From Aedes albopictus (Eukaryota; Arthropoda; Insecta; Diptera; Culicidae), in contig NC_085138.1 in the NCBI RefSeq assembly GCF_035046485.1, positions 43,683,464 to 43,747,463 of the forward strand: 64,000 nt of DNA. Reading direction: 5' to 3'. The translations under genes and the position numbers were made by a program. Shown here piece after piece: positions 1 through 10,299 of the stretch. The notes beneath the pieces were generated by a model, which did not search any database, had not been told where the DNA came from, and saw nothing but the letters and a program-made list of their open reading frames with translations. Positions within the stretch are counted from its first letter, which is position 1, and every line of letters starts with the position of its first letter.

Positions 1-468
1 AACCAATAAAGAGAATTCAGAAAAAATCCTTGAAGGCATCTTTGGCGAAATTCCTGGGACAATCTAAAAAAAAATCAGCAGAATACGCTTGAGAAATGCA
101 AGAATTCCTGTTAGAATTTATGGAAAAATCCTGTAGATCAGGAATGACATTAAAGTTTCCATACAGATTTCATTTGATACGAAATACAGATTTTTGTGCA
201 AGAGGGGCCTTTTTTTGTATGGAACAGAGATTTTTGAAAAAAAAGTGATACAGATTAAAAAAAATCATCTGGCATCCCTGCTGTTGATATCTCTGGAGAG
301 TTTCTGGAAAAATTCTTATATCTGTAAGAAAAGAAATCATTGAAGATTTTTCAAAGAAAATTTTGAGGAAATTTTCGAAAAAAACCCTACATATTTTCTG
401 GGAGAATTCCTGGAAGAATTTTTGGAAAAATCCCTGGGATAGTTCCTGGAGAAATTCTTGGAGAATGA
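1..468 (+). repeat. Degenerate GGAATTCCTGGAA-type array (class A)
   Basis: Irregular short units built around the words ATTCCTGGA, AATTTCTGG and AAATCC follow one another with much drift, roughly every 15-18 bases. Open frames here are accidental, rich in E, F, L, K and S, and match no protein family I know. The same motif fills much of the window. The strand given is the one that reads CTGGAA rather than TTCCAG. Confidence 0.6.
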
Positions 469-921
469 CCCGACTAGAAAAATATATCAACTTTATAACA
501 CATTGTGTTATGATGTTATGAAATTTTTCTATAACTTATTATGTTATAAACTAGATGCAGGATGATGTTAAAATAACTAAAATTGTAACAAAAAGCACAC
601 CGGTCTTATCAAAATAATAACCTATTTTGTTATAATCAGATCAAAATTATAACACAATATGATACAAATTTTATCTTCAAGAAAACTAGTTTCTATCATA
701 TTTTGATACAATTGTGTAAAATGATGTTCTGAATGTCCAAAAATCAAAACTAAATTATTTCACAATGAGTTATTGAACAACATTTATAACATAATATGAT
801 ACAAATGAGTTATAATATTTTCAAACACCAAAGATGTTAAACATGATTATATCACAATGAGTTATACATATCATGGTTTGTTATAATTATGTTATATTTT
901 TGTTAGATTCTTCTAGTCGGG
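469..921. mobile_element. AT-rich MITE with CCCGACTAG terminal inverted repeats
   Basis: An AT-rich 453-base block interrupts the class A array. It opens with CCCGACTAGAAAAATATA and closes with the near-reverse complement TTCTTCTAGTCGGG. Its interior repeats words such as TATAACACA and ATGAGTTATA in both orientations. There is no transposase frame, so it is a non-autonomous DNA element. I could not define a convincing target-site duplication, so the superfamily is left open. Confidence 0.6.
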
Positions 922-2781
922 GAGTCACTAAGGAAACGCTTGATGAATACCCTTAGGATTATCTGAAAAATCAATGAAGGGAACCTGGAGCATATTCCTG
1001 GAGGGATTCCGGCAGAAATATCCGAAATAACTCTTAGAGAAAGGCCAAGGGAATGAATAGAAATTCCTTGGGTAATTTCTGAAAAAAAAACTGGAACTAT
1101 ACCCGGAGATACCCCTGGAGTGATTCCGGGAGAAACTACAGTGGTGAAGTCATTGCAGGGATTCCTGGAGTAATTCTCAGCGACTTCAGAAGAAATTTTT
1201 TGGATGGGTTTCTGAACAAATCTGTGGAGAAGTTTCTCTAGAGAGTTTCTACAGCGACGTATTGGGATGCATTTTTCAACAAATCTCTTGAGGAATTTTG
1301 TGAGAATAAAGATTTTCAAAATAGAGTTCCTCTTTAATTATTTTTTTTTGAGAAACCCCTGAAAACATTCATTTATACATTTCTGAAGAAACATCTAGAA
1401 CACCTCCTAAGGAATTTCTGGATATCTATCCTTGAATTTAAACAATTTTTTCAAGGAATTTCGAGACAAGTCCATGGTGGAATTTTTGGAAAAACATCTG
1501 GAGGAGGCACTTCTGAAGTATCTCATGGAGAGGTTTCTTGAGGATCGAATGAAGCAACTCCTGGAGATATTACTGAAACAACCCCTCAGATTTCCAGAGA
1601 GACCAATGAGATACGGCTGTAGAACTCTTCGAAGAAATCGTGGGAAGCGACACTAGTTTTCCCAAGCCAAAATTTCCTAAAAAAGCGCGGGAAACCGGCT
1701 TAACCCGCAAAGCCTTTTCGGCAAATATTCCATATTTTTGTGGGATATTAAGACTTTTTGGGTTGTTAAAACTTGTTTCGTAACCCTAGGAGGAATCACT
1801 GAAAAAAAATCACCGAAGAAATTCCTATAGAAATGCTTGTAGCAAGTTTCTAAAAATTCCCTGGAGTAATATTTGAAGCAATAGCTGCAGATATTTGTAA
1901 GAAAATGCTTGGAGATTCCTGGATACAAATTTGCAGCGATTGCTGGGGAAATTCTTGGAAAGATTTCTGAAAGAACCACGGATAGATTTGAAGAGAAATT
2001 TCTAGAAATATTTTGAAGAATTTGCTTAAAAGATTTTTGTAGAATTTCCGGAAAGTCCTTGGAGAAAATTTGAAGAAATTAATAGAAAAATCTGAGAGAA
2101 TCTTGGAAAACTTCAAGGACTACTGAAGAAAGAGCTTGAGGGGTTCATGGAGAAAGTCCTGAAATAATTTCTATTCGAAACCCCTTGGAGGGATTCCCGG
2201 ACATAAACCATGGAGGAATTCCTAATAAAAAAATGCATGATTCATGGTAATCACAGCAGAGATATCTGATCAAATTGCAGGTTTGATTCCTAGAGAAATC
2301 TGTAGAAGGATTCCTGATGAAATTCTTTGGGGTATTTCTAAAGAATCTCTGGAGAAATTCGTTGGAAAAATCCCTGGTTGAAATACTAAAGGAATTCCAT
2401 AAATATACACTCTTAAAAAACAAAAATTCTGAAGTTATTAAAAAAATGAAAACCTTGAAAACCTCAGAAGGAATATCTGGAGAAATATGTCTATTTCAAA
2501 TGATTTTTTTTTACATAATTTCTAGAACATTTCCTAAATTCATGGAGGAGTTTTTGGGGAAAATCCTGGAAACATTTCTGAAAAAAAACCTAAAATACCT
2601 GGAGGAGTTTTTGGAAAAAAAAATCTTGATAAAAAAATCAAAACCAAGCCCTGAGGGAATTTCCCGAGGAATTTTTTGATAAATTTATGGAGTAGATCAT
2701 GAAATAAAAGGATAGATTCTTGGAGAGATTTCTGAAGGACATCCCAGGAGAAATTTTTTGTAGAATTAAGCTAAAATGACA
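922..2781 (+). repeat. Degenerate class A array, continued
   Basis: The ATTCCTGGAG/AATTTCTGAAG units continue on the far side of the AT-rich MITE. Short open frames on both strands are by-products of a stop-poor motif. A patch near 1640-1790 is less repetitive. I see no gene. Confidence 0.55.
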
Positions 2782-3027
2782 GCTGGGATTGCCGATGGAG
2801 GCTCTATCCCATTTGACATAACGCCGTTTGGCATAATGTCATTTGGAATAAAGGTCATTTGGCATAATGGCCATTTGACATAATGTCCATTTGGCATAAT
2901 GCTGTTTGGCATAATACGAACAACATTCGTCTTGGTATGAATGTGCATAATCCTTGTTTTGCCAAATGGCCATTATGCCAAACGGCGTTATGTCAAATGG
3001 GGTAGAGCTTCCATCGGCAATCCCAGC
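2782..3027. mobile_element. Foldback MITE with internal TTTGGCATAATG minisatellite
   Basis: The left end (2782-2838) and right end (about 2970-3027) are reverse complements over about 57 bases with only two or three differences. They start GCTGGGATTGCCGATGG. The interior holds several copies of a 16-17 base unit, CATTTGGCATAATGGC, so inverted termini enclose a small tandem array. It has no coding capacity and sits inside the class A array. No clear target-site duplication is visible. Confidence 0.7.
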
Positions 3028-3425
3028 CTTGATAAAATCCCGAAATTATTGCTGATAAAATCTTTGGAAGGATTCCAGATAAAATTTTACGAGGTATTTC
3101 TGAAGAATCTCGAGATGATTTTTCCGGAATAAGTCCATCGAAGAATTTTTCAAGGAATCTCTTAAAAGAAAATACCGGAATAACTTTTGTAACAATTTCT
3201 GACGGAATATCTGAAACACCCAAGAAACACCCCAGAAGGAATTTCTGGAGAAAATCTTCTATTTCAAAAGAATGTTTTGATAAAATTTTTATAACATTTT
3301 CTAAGGTCTGAAGTTCTGAAAGAGTTTTTAAGGAAGAATTTCAGGAAAAAAATCTAGAATAAGAAGTTCTTGAAGAATTTCTTGAAAAAAACAGGAACAA
3401 AAAATGAGGGATATCCTGAGGAATC
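3028..3425 (+). repeat. Degenerate class A array, right remnant
   Basis: Class A units resume directly after the foldback MITE and fade out near 3425 into non-repetitive sequence. Confidence 0.5.
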
Positions 3426-4267
3426 TCAAACGACCGGTTACGGAACATAAGTCCGTTGCATGTTTTTCGTTGAGCCTTTTCCAAAACGGGCCCTATTTTA
3501 AGAACAAACTCCTATCAGGTAATGTCAACCTTAACCATTTATTCCAATGTAACTGTCAAAGGTGCTAACAGGCCAGCAAACTTACAACACTTGGCTTATC
3601 GCCTATCAATTAACAGCAAACACTAACAATATTCCTCTCTAAATGGGGGCAAAATTTTTCAACGTCACCAAGACTTTTTTGCATACAATCCAGGCCTGAA
3701 ATGGGCTTGTTTGTAGTCAACTTCAACGATGATAAGCCCCTTTTGCGCGATTGCCTCATGATTTATTCACCCTTCATGCCTAATGCTTTAGCCTACCTAC
3801 CGCTGCTGGCTGCTGGCGCTGCTGCCAGCTCGGGCTAGTTGGGGCAGACCGCGCCAAAGGGTCCCAACTCCTACGGCTAGGTTGGGTCCTTGCAAAACGG
3901 AGGCCATTATTCTGGGTCTCCGCGATAGTGGCCATCAGCCGAACAAACCGATGCAATTTATTTGCACAGCTTGCGCCGGGGACTGACCTTTTTCCGAACT
4001 GCGGCTACCACGACGGTAGTGATTTATTTTGTCGATGCAAAAGGCGGGCGAACGAGTGTGGTGCGCTTGGGGGCGGCGATAATGAACAGTTATTAGAGGT
4101 AATTATTCGATCGAAGTCAAACAAGCGAAGCAAACAAGGTCCTTTGCCGTGAATTCTGTTGGGTGCCCGAGGGAGTTGATAGAATCATAGAACTCTCTGT
4201 TGAGACGCGGAAGTCATCATCGTCGGCGTTACAATGTTGCGTGTAATATGACAGCTGGAATTTTTAC
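3426..4267. other. Unique non-coding stretch
   Basis: This is mixed-composition, non-repetitive DNA, GC-rich around 3770-4240. The longest open frame (about 74 codons from 3928) has no recognisable domain and no convincing start context. At 4248-4262 the string ATGACAGCTGGAATT resembles the sequence at the left end of the 2782 MITE. This suggests the following minisatellite began inside a related element. Confidence 0.5.
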
Positions 4268-4462
4268 ATGAAAGTGATTCATAAAACAGTCAGTCGGATG
4301 ATATTCAGTCGGATAACATTCTGCCTAAAGGCATTCTGTCGAATGATATTCTGTCGAATGACATTTTGTCGAATAACATTCTGTCGAATGACACTCTGTC
4401 GAATGACATTCTGTCGAATGACATTCTGTCGAATGACATTCTGTCGAATGACATTCTGTAGA

Positions 4463-4622
4463 ACATTCTGAATGACATTCTGTCGAATAATATTCTACCG
4501 AAAGGCATTCTGCCGAAACACATTCTATCGAAGGACATTCTAACGAATGGCATTCTATCGAAGGACTTTGTATCATTGTATCGAATGACATTATGTCGAA
4601 TACCATTCTGTCGAATGACATT
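4463..4622 (+). repeat. Variant-unit block, copy 1
   Basis: This 160-base block of diverged minisatellite units appears base-for-base identical to 5149-5308. The two copies bracket the near-perfect core of the array. The offset is 686 bases, which is not a multiple of 15. Confidence 0.9.
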
Positions 4623-5148
4623 GACATTCTGTCGAATGACATTCTGTCGAATGACATTCTGTCGAATGACATTCTGTCGAATGACATTCTGTCGAATGAC
4701 ATTCTGTCGAATGACATTCTGTCGAATGACATTCTGTCGAATGACATTCTGTCGAATGACATTCTGTCGAATGACATTCTGTCGAATGACATTCTGTCGA
4801 ATGACATTCTGTCGAATGACATTCTGTCGAATGACATTCTGTCGAATGACATTCTGTCGAATGACATTCTGTCGAATGACATTCTGTCGAATGACATTCT
4901 GTCGAATGACATTCTGTCGAATGACATTCTGTCGAATGACATTCTGTCGAATGACATTCTGTCGAATGACATTCTGTCGAATGACATTCTGTCGAATGAC
5001 ATTCTGTCGAATGACATTCTGTCGAATGACATTCTGTCGAATGACATTCTGTCGAATGACATTCTGTCGAATGACATTCTGTCGAAAGACATTCTGTCGA
5101 ATGACATTCTGTCGAATGACATTCTGTCGAATGACATTCTGTCGAATG

Positions 5149-5308
5149 ACATTCTGAATGACATTCTGTCGAATAATATTCTACCGAAAGGCATTCTGCC
5201 GAAACACATTCTATCGAAGGACATTCTAACGAATGGCATTCTATCGAAGGACTTTGTATCATTGTATCGAATGACATTATGTCGAATACCATTCTGTCGA
5301 ATGACATT
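5149..5308 (+). repeat. Variant-unit block, copy 2
   Basis: This is the second copy of the 160-base variant block at 4463-4622, with no difference found by eye. It indicates a recent duplication by unequal exchange or slippage. Confidence 0.9.
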
Positions 5309-5392
5309 CTGTCGAATGACATTCTGTCGAATGACATTCTGTCGAATGACATTCTGTCGAATGACATTCTGTCGAATGACATTCTGTGAAAT

Positions 5393-6709
5393 GTCGTATC
5401 GTTAATTAACATTCTGATGAATGAAATTTAGCCGAATGCACCTTTCATTAGCCCAATTGTCATAGATTCCCCCAAATTGAAGGAAATCGATGCTACCTTT
5501 AATTTCCGACGAATAGAGGTTTGGGTGACGTTGATCCAATCTACAACGTCGCAAAACCGCCGCCGGGGAAAACTGTTTCAAAAGGGGCAATAATAAACAA
5601 AGATCTTATCCGGCCGGCTTTATTAGCACCGCGCGCTCGCGTTGATCGGATCTTATGAAAATAAAACGTGGAAATATGCATGCACATGTCAGACTCCCCG
5701 TCTGACGTCGTTGTCGTCATCGAATGCGAGGCTGTGGGTCAAGGTGTGGCAAGGTTAGCAGTTTCCCACGGTTCTGCACTACGCCGCCACCGAGCTAATC
5801 GAGTGAGCTGTTGCACTTCACATTGCATCGCAATGCACACGCTGCGCTGCTGGAGCGAGCACAATAATTATAAACTCGCGCACGCGAAAGGGCACGCATT
5901 ATGGGATTAGCTCGGATTTCAGGAGGAGCTCTAATTTTCTCCGCGGCTACCCAAGGTATGGGCCCATAATGGATGGAGATCACAGCAGGCTTTCAATTAC
6001 CATCGAAGCAGGCTCGGCCATTATTATTAGTGCTATTATAATGCCATGCCAGCTATGATTAGAGCCCCGGCGGCGGCTTCCTTTTTGCGAGAGAGAAAAA
6101 AGCAGATCAAATCTGGTGCGAAGCCAAGGTCCTTTCGGAACTGCTTGCTGGCAACCGTGAGCTACCCGGAGGCGACCGGTTAGCTAAATTATGACCCATA
6201 ATGCTATCCTATCGACGCGCGATGGAAATAACTCGGGCTCCTACCGGGAGCAGCCGCAGCAGCAGCAGTGGCGAAACCTTAAACCGATAAATCACGTAAC
6301 GTCCACTCACTTTCCAGCTCTCATCAGGCATCTCCCAGCTCAGCCACCCTCATAACAGAGGTAATGGTTGTCGTTTTCCCGCTCCAATGATTGCTGCTGC
6401 TGGGCAGCTGCTGCTACCGCTACTCGATCGCTAGATCGAATCACCCTCCTTGTCCGGCTTAGACCTATAGATTGAGGAATGGCAAGAACGAAGCACAATT
6501 ATCTTTCTCTCTCCGTCGTCGTCGTCGTCGTCACGCGGAATCGCGGTCGTCGTCAGCTGGCTGTCATTAGAAGAAATTGTCCGGTAAATGGGACCAACTC
6601 CTAGCTGACAGTGCAGTGGCAATCGCAGCAGGCCGCGTTGATTGATTCTCTTCAACTTGAACTTGACTTTTAGAAAAGTGTGCGGTGCGTGAGTCAATTC
6701 GAGGTCTAC
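5393..6709. other. Unique, GC-richer non-coding stretch
   Basis: The sequence is non-repetitive with CAG and GTC trinucleotide patches (6250-6270, 6515-6530). Open frames are short and show no recognisable domain. It could hold regulatory DNA, but nothing specific can be supported. Confidence 0.45.
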
Positions 6710-6722
6710 TAGGTAACTAGGG
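6710..6722 (+). repeat. Target-site duplication of the RTE-like insert, left copy
   Basis: TAGGTAACTAGGG occurs here and again at 8420-8432, flanking the reverse-transcriptase fragment exactly. A 13-base duplication fits target-primed insertion of a LINE. Confidence 0.85.
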
Positions 6723-8419
6723 GGAATATTCTCACGAGCGAGCGTGAGGTGGTCGAGAGGTGGCGGCAGCATTACGATGAGCACCTCAATGGCGACGTTG
6801 CAAGTACCGAAGGTGGCGTGGTAACAGATCTAGGAGTATGTGCACAGGACGAAAGACTTCCGGCCCCTGACCTTCAAGAGATTGAGGAGGAGGTTGGCCG
6901 GTTGAAAAACAACAAAGCCGCTGAAGCAGATCAGCTACCAAGCGAGCTTCTAAAATACGGTGGAGAAGCACTGGTAAGAGCACTACACTGGGTCATTACC
7001 AAGATTTGGGAGGAGGAAGTATTACCGGAGGAATGGATGGAAGGTATCGTGTGTCCCATCTACAAAAAGGGCGACAAGTTGGATTGCGGGAACTACCGCG
7101 CGATCACACTACTGAGCGCTGCCTACAAGATACTCTCTCAAATTTTATGCCGCCGTCTATCACCGATTGCAAGAGAGTTCGTGGGGCAATATCAGGCTGG
7201 ATTTATGGGCGAACGCGCTACAACGGACCAGATGTTCGCCATCCGCCAGGTGTTGCAGAAATGCCGCGAACACAACGTGCCCACACACCACTTGTTCATC
7301 GATTTCAAATCGGCGTATGATACAATCGATCGAGAACAGCTATGGCAGATTATGCACGAATACGGATTCCCGGATAAACTGATACGGTTGATCAAGGCGA
7401 CGATGGATCGAGTGATGTGCGTAATTCGAGTATCAGGGACACTCTCGAGTCCCTTCGAATCTCGCAGAGGGTTACGGCAAGGTGATGGTCTTTCGTGCTT
7501 GCTGTTCAACATTGCTTTGGAGGGTGTAATAAGAAGAGCGGGGATAAACACGAGTGGGACGATTTTCACGAAGTCCGTTCAGCTGCTTGGTTTCGCCGAT
7601 GATATTGATATTATTGCTCGTAAATTTGAGACGATGGCGGAGACGTACATCCGACTAAAGAGGGAAGCCAGGCGAATCGGATTAGTCATTAATGTGTCGA
7701 AGACAAAGTACATGATGGCAAAGGGCTCCAGGGAGGAATCACCGCGCCCGCCACCCCGAATTTATATCGACGGTGATGAAATCGAGGCGGTTGAAGAATT
7801 CGTGTACTTGGGCTCACTGGTGACCGACGACAACGACACCAGCAGAGAAATTCAGAGGCGCATTGTGGCAGGAAATCGTGCCTACTTTGGACTCCGCAGA
7901 ACTCTACGATCGAATAAAGTTCGCCGTAACACGAAGTTAACCATCTACAAAACGTTGATTAGACCGGTCGTCCTCTATGGGCACGAAACATGGACCCTAC
8001 GTGCAGAGGACCAACGCGCCCTTGGAGTTTTCGAACGGAAGGTGTTGCGTACCATCTACGGCGGAGTGCAGATGGAAGACGGGACTTGGAGAAGGCGAAT
8101 GAACCACGAGCTGCATCAGCTGCTGGGAGAACCAACCATCGTCCATACCGCGAAAATCGGGAGGCTACGGTGGGCGGGTCACGTCATCAGGATGTCGGAT
8201 AGCAACCCGACTAAAATGGTTCTCGAGAGTCATCCGACCGGTACAAGACGACGTGGAGCGCAGCGAGCTAGGTGGGTCGACCAAGTGGAGGACGATCTGC
8301 GGACCCTACGCAGAGTGCGGAACTGGAGACAAACAGCCATGGACCGAGTGGAATGGAGGCGGCTACTATGTACAGCAGAGGCCACCCCGGCCTTAGCCTG
8401 ACCGGTAAGGTAAGTAAAG
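6723..8419 (+). mobile_element. 5'-truncated RTE-like non-LTR retrotransposon
   Basis: A 1.7-kb insert lies between 13-bp direct repeats. It is open in one frame from its first bases to the stop at 8401. A tail of only 18 bases follows, ending GGTAAGGTAAGTAAAG; short 3' ends with simple repeats are typical of the RTE clade. The endonuclease half of the usual polyprotein is missing, as expected from incomplete reverse transcription. The left end of a separate TIR element begins at the right-hand duplication, so the LINE landed at that element's edge. Confidence 0.85.
6725..8401 (+). pseudogene. Reverse transcriptase fragment, RTE-like LINE
   Basis: This is the C-terminal portion of a LINE polyprotein, about 558 codons without an internal stop. 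The frame enters from the truncation as NILTSEREVVERWRQHYDEH, so the GTG at 6749 is not a real start. RT motifs are visible: YKKGDKLDCGNYRAITLL, the catalytic FIDFKSAYD (Asp at 7301-7303), the GLRQGDGLSCLLFN block, and FADD at 7592-7603, a variant of YADD. Downstream comes a C-terminal region with HETWTL, RLRWAGHVIRM and RRGAQRARWVDQV, as seen in RTE-like elements. The N-terminal AP endonuclease is absent, so the copy cannot move by itself. The open frame argues for a fairly recent insertion. Clade assignment is from memory of motif style. Confidence 0.85.
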
Positions 8420-8432
8420 TAGGTAACTAGGG
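8420..8432 (+). repeat. Target-site duplication of the RTE-like insert, right copy
   Basis: This is the second copy of TAGGTAACTAGGG, matching 6710-6722 without mismatch. Confidence 0.85.
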
Positions 8433-9219
8433 TAGGTAATCAAAATTTGAACCAAATTGCAGCTTTCTGAAGCAATGCAATTTTTAAGTGATTTTTTCTC
8501 CCACATGGAAATAATTTACTACGGCAAAATCGTATGTAAATGAAAGCCACGGGTATAAGCTTTCTGTTAAATGGTAAAAAGTTTGTATTTGCGCCGAATT
8601 TCATTGAAATATTTGATTTTTCATCAACAATGATTTTAATCTTAATTTGAACCATCGTAATCATAATTTGAACCAATTTTAATCTTAATTTGAACTACTG
8701 GCGGCAGCAGCTCGAGCAACTCACAAAACAGCTAATTCCATACCAAACAATGAAAAATCACATGAATCTGCTAATTCTCATACCTATTTTTCATTAGGCA
8801 GAGGAATCTCAACTCAGAATGTTCGAAATTCTTTAGGAATTTGGAAACTAAATTTGGATTTTTTCATCCCCCAAGAGTAAACAAAGCAACCACTAGCGCA
8901 ATCTACAGGCCAACACTAGAAGCTCACCCCCGTTTACTAGTTCAAATTTAGATTACAAATGGTTCAACTTAAGATAACATTCTCCAAGTAAGAATCACTT
9001 AAATTTAATAATTTTATGACAAATAATGCGTTTTCCATGACAAAAACGCTTTTTTCAATACTTTTAAAGTCCATGCTATCAGGTTATATTACGGAAAGCT
9101 ATTCAACATCTTTTTCGGGACAATATTTGCCTGAAAAGTACGTCTTTTTAATGAATTTTGAAATGGTTCAAATTAAGATTACAAGTTGACTAGTTCAAAG
9201 TTTGATTTCTTACCCTACC
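8430..9219. mobile_element. Non-autonomous TIR element with TTAATTTGAACCA subterminal repeats
   Basis: The left end GGGTAGGTAATCAAAATTTG and right end (complement GGTAGGGTAAGAAATCAAAC) are imperfect inverted repeats. The word TTAATCTTAATTTGAACCA and variants recur on both sides in opposite orientations, near 8634-8697, 8937-8979 and 9161-9200. Such subterminal repeats are common in mosquito MITEs. No transposase frame is present. Exact ends are uncertain, because the LINE target duplication overlaps the left tip. Confidence 0.6.
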
Positions 9220-9397
9220 AGGTGGAGTGCAGTGGTAATGTGATTCCATCGGAGTAGGCCATGATTGTTGGAATATTCCACGCGGATGTGGTGGCAGGTT
9301 GGATGGACTTGGGAGAGTCAATGGGACCATGGTCTGGATTGGTACATTTTGCCGTAGATTTTCTATTAAAATCTTCAATCAATAACCTTCAAGGCAA

Positions 9398-9542
9398 CCC
9401 AAGTAACCTATTTTAGTCAAATAGACTAGAAGAGGTTCTCAAAACCACTATAAAACCAAAATAACATGTATAAGGCGTTATGATGGTTCTCAAAACCTCT
9501 TCAAGACTAATTGGTCATCAAAATGTTGGTAAAATACTTGGG
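9398..9542. mobile_element. Short foldback MITE with CCCAAGTA ends
   Basis: It opens CCCAAGTAACC and closes with the complement TACTTGGG. Inside, GGTTCTCAAAACC appears at 9434 and 9485 on the two arms of an imperfect inverted repeat that includes AGAAGAGG and CCTCTTCA. The terminal word is shared with the element at 13393-14130, suggesting one family. It is non-coding. Confidence 0.45.
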
Positions 9543-10265
9543 GTTTCACTTTCGATAAGTACCTCAATAAGGTACTCCTGTATCGTCAGATCTCTTAATA
9601 CGGCTACCCCTGGTAGAAATACTCCTGATGGAGGTACTGCTGATGAAAGAACTCCAGCTAAAAATACTCTTGGTGCAGGTACATACTTCGAATGGAGGTA
9701 CTTCTGTTGAAAGTATTCCTGAATACTTTCAATGACGGTACTGCTGACGGAAGAACTCCAGACACTTTTGAAGTGGATAGAAAGACACTCCTGCTTATAG
9801 TATTCCTGGTGGAGATACTCCTGATTGAGATATTCCTGAGATGTAATCTTGAAAGAATAACTTCAAATAGAAATACTCTTAATGACGATACTGCTGATGG
9901 AGGTACTCCTGATGGACGTACTCCTGAGATACACTCGATGGAGATACTCTTGAAATGGATGGAAATATTCTTAATGCATGTACTTCCTTGATGAAGGTAC
10001 TCCTCATTGAGGTATTCTAGGTGAATACAAAAAATGAAGGTACTTCCTTCAGATGGAGGTACTTTTGATGCCGACACTCCTGGTAAAGATACTTCTGAAT
10101 TGGAGGTACTCTACATAGAGATACTCCTGATGATGGTACTCTTGATGAAGGTACTCGTAATGAAATTACTGTAGTTGACAGAAAATATTCCTTATCAAGA
10201 TACTCCTGACGGAATAACAGCAGTTGATAGATCTTCAGTAGCATTGGGCAAATCTGGCTGAGACA
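9543..10265 (+). repeat. Degenerate 15-bp array GGTACTCCTGATGGA (class B)
   Basis: Units such as GGTACTCCTGATGGA, GGTACTGCTGATGAA and GATACTCCTGATTGA recur about every 15 bases with substitutions and small indels. Open frames on both strands are repeat artefacts rich in S, T, R and I. The same class reappears at 13190-13392 and 14131-14200. Confidence 0.85.
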
Positions 10266-10299
10266 TCGATTTTTGTGAATCGATTCGTATCGGATCATG

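Larger units (their letters stand above)
4268..5392 (+). repeat. 15-bp minisatellite (GTCGAATGACATTCT)n
   Basis: Tandem units of GTCGAATGACATTCT run through this block. The core (about 4623-5148, some 35 units) is almost perfect, with one GTCGAAAGACATTCT variant near 5083. The flanks hold diverged units with CCGAAAGGCATTCTG and TCGAAGGACATTCTA. Because the unit is 15 bases, five of six frames stay open and encode simple pentapeptide repeats; these are not genes. The unit resembles the TTTGGCATAATGGC unit in the 2782 MITE, which hints at a common family. Confidence 0.97.

Noticed and set aside
4268..5392. CRISPR-like array
   Set aside because: Units are contiguous 15-mers without spacers, and the context is eukaryotic transposon DNA.
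4325..5412. Long repeat-coding frames (for example 304 codons of an SFDRM pentapeptide)
   Set aside because: They are the 15-bp minisatellite read in a stop-free phase. Several overlapping frames on both strands are equally open, with no start context or flanking gene structure.
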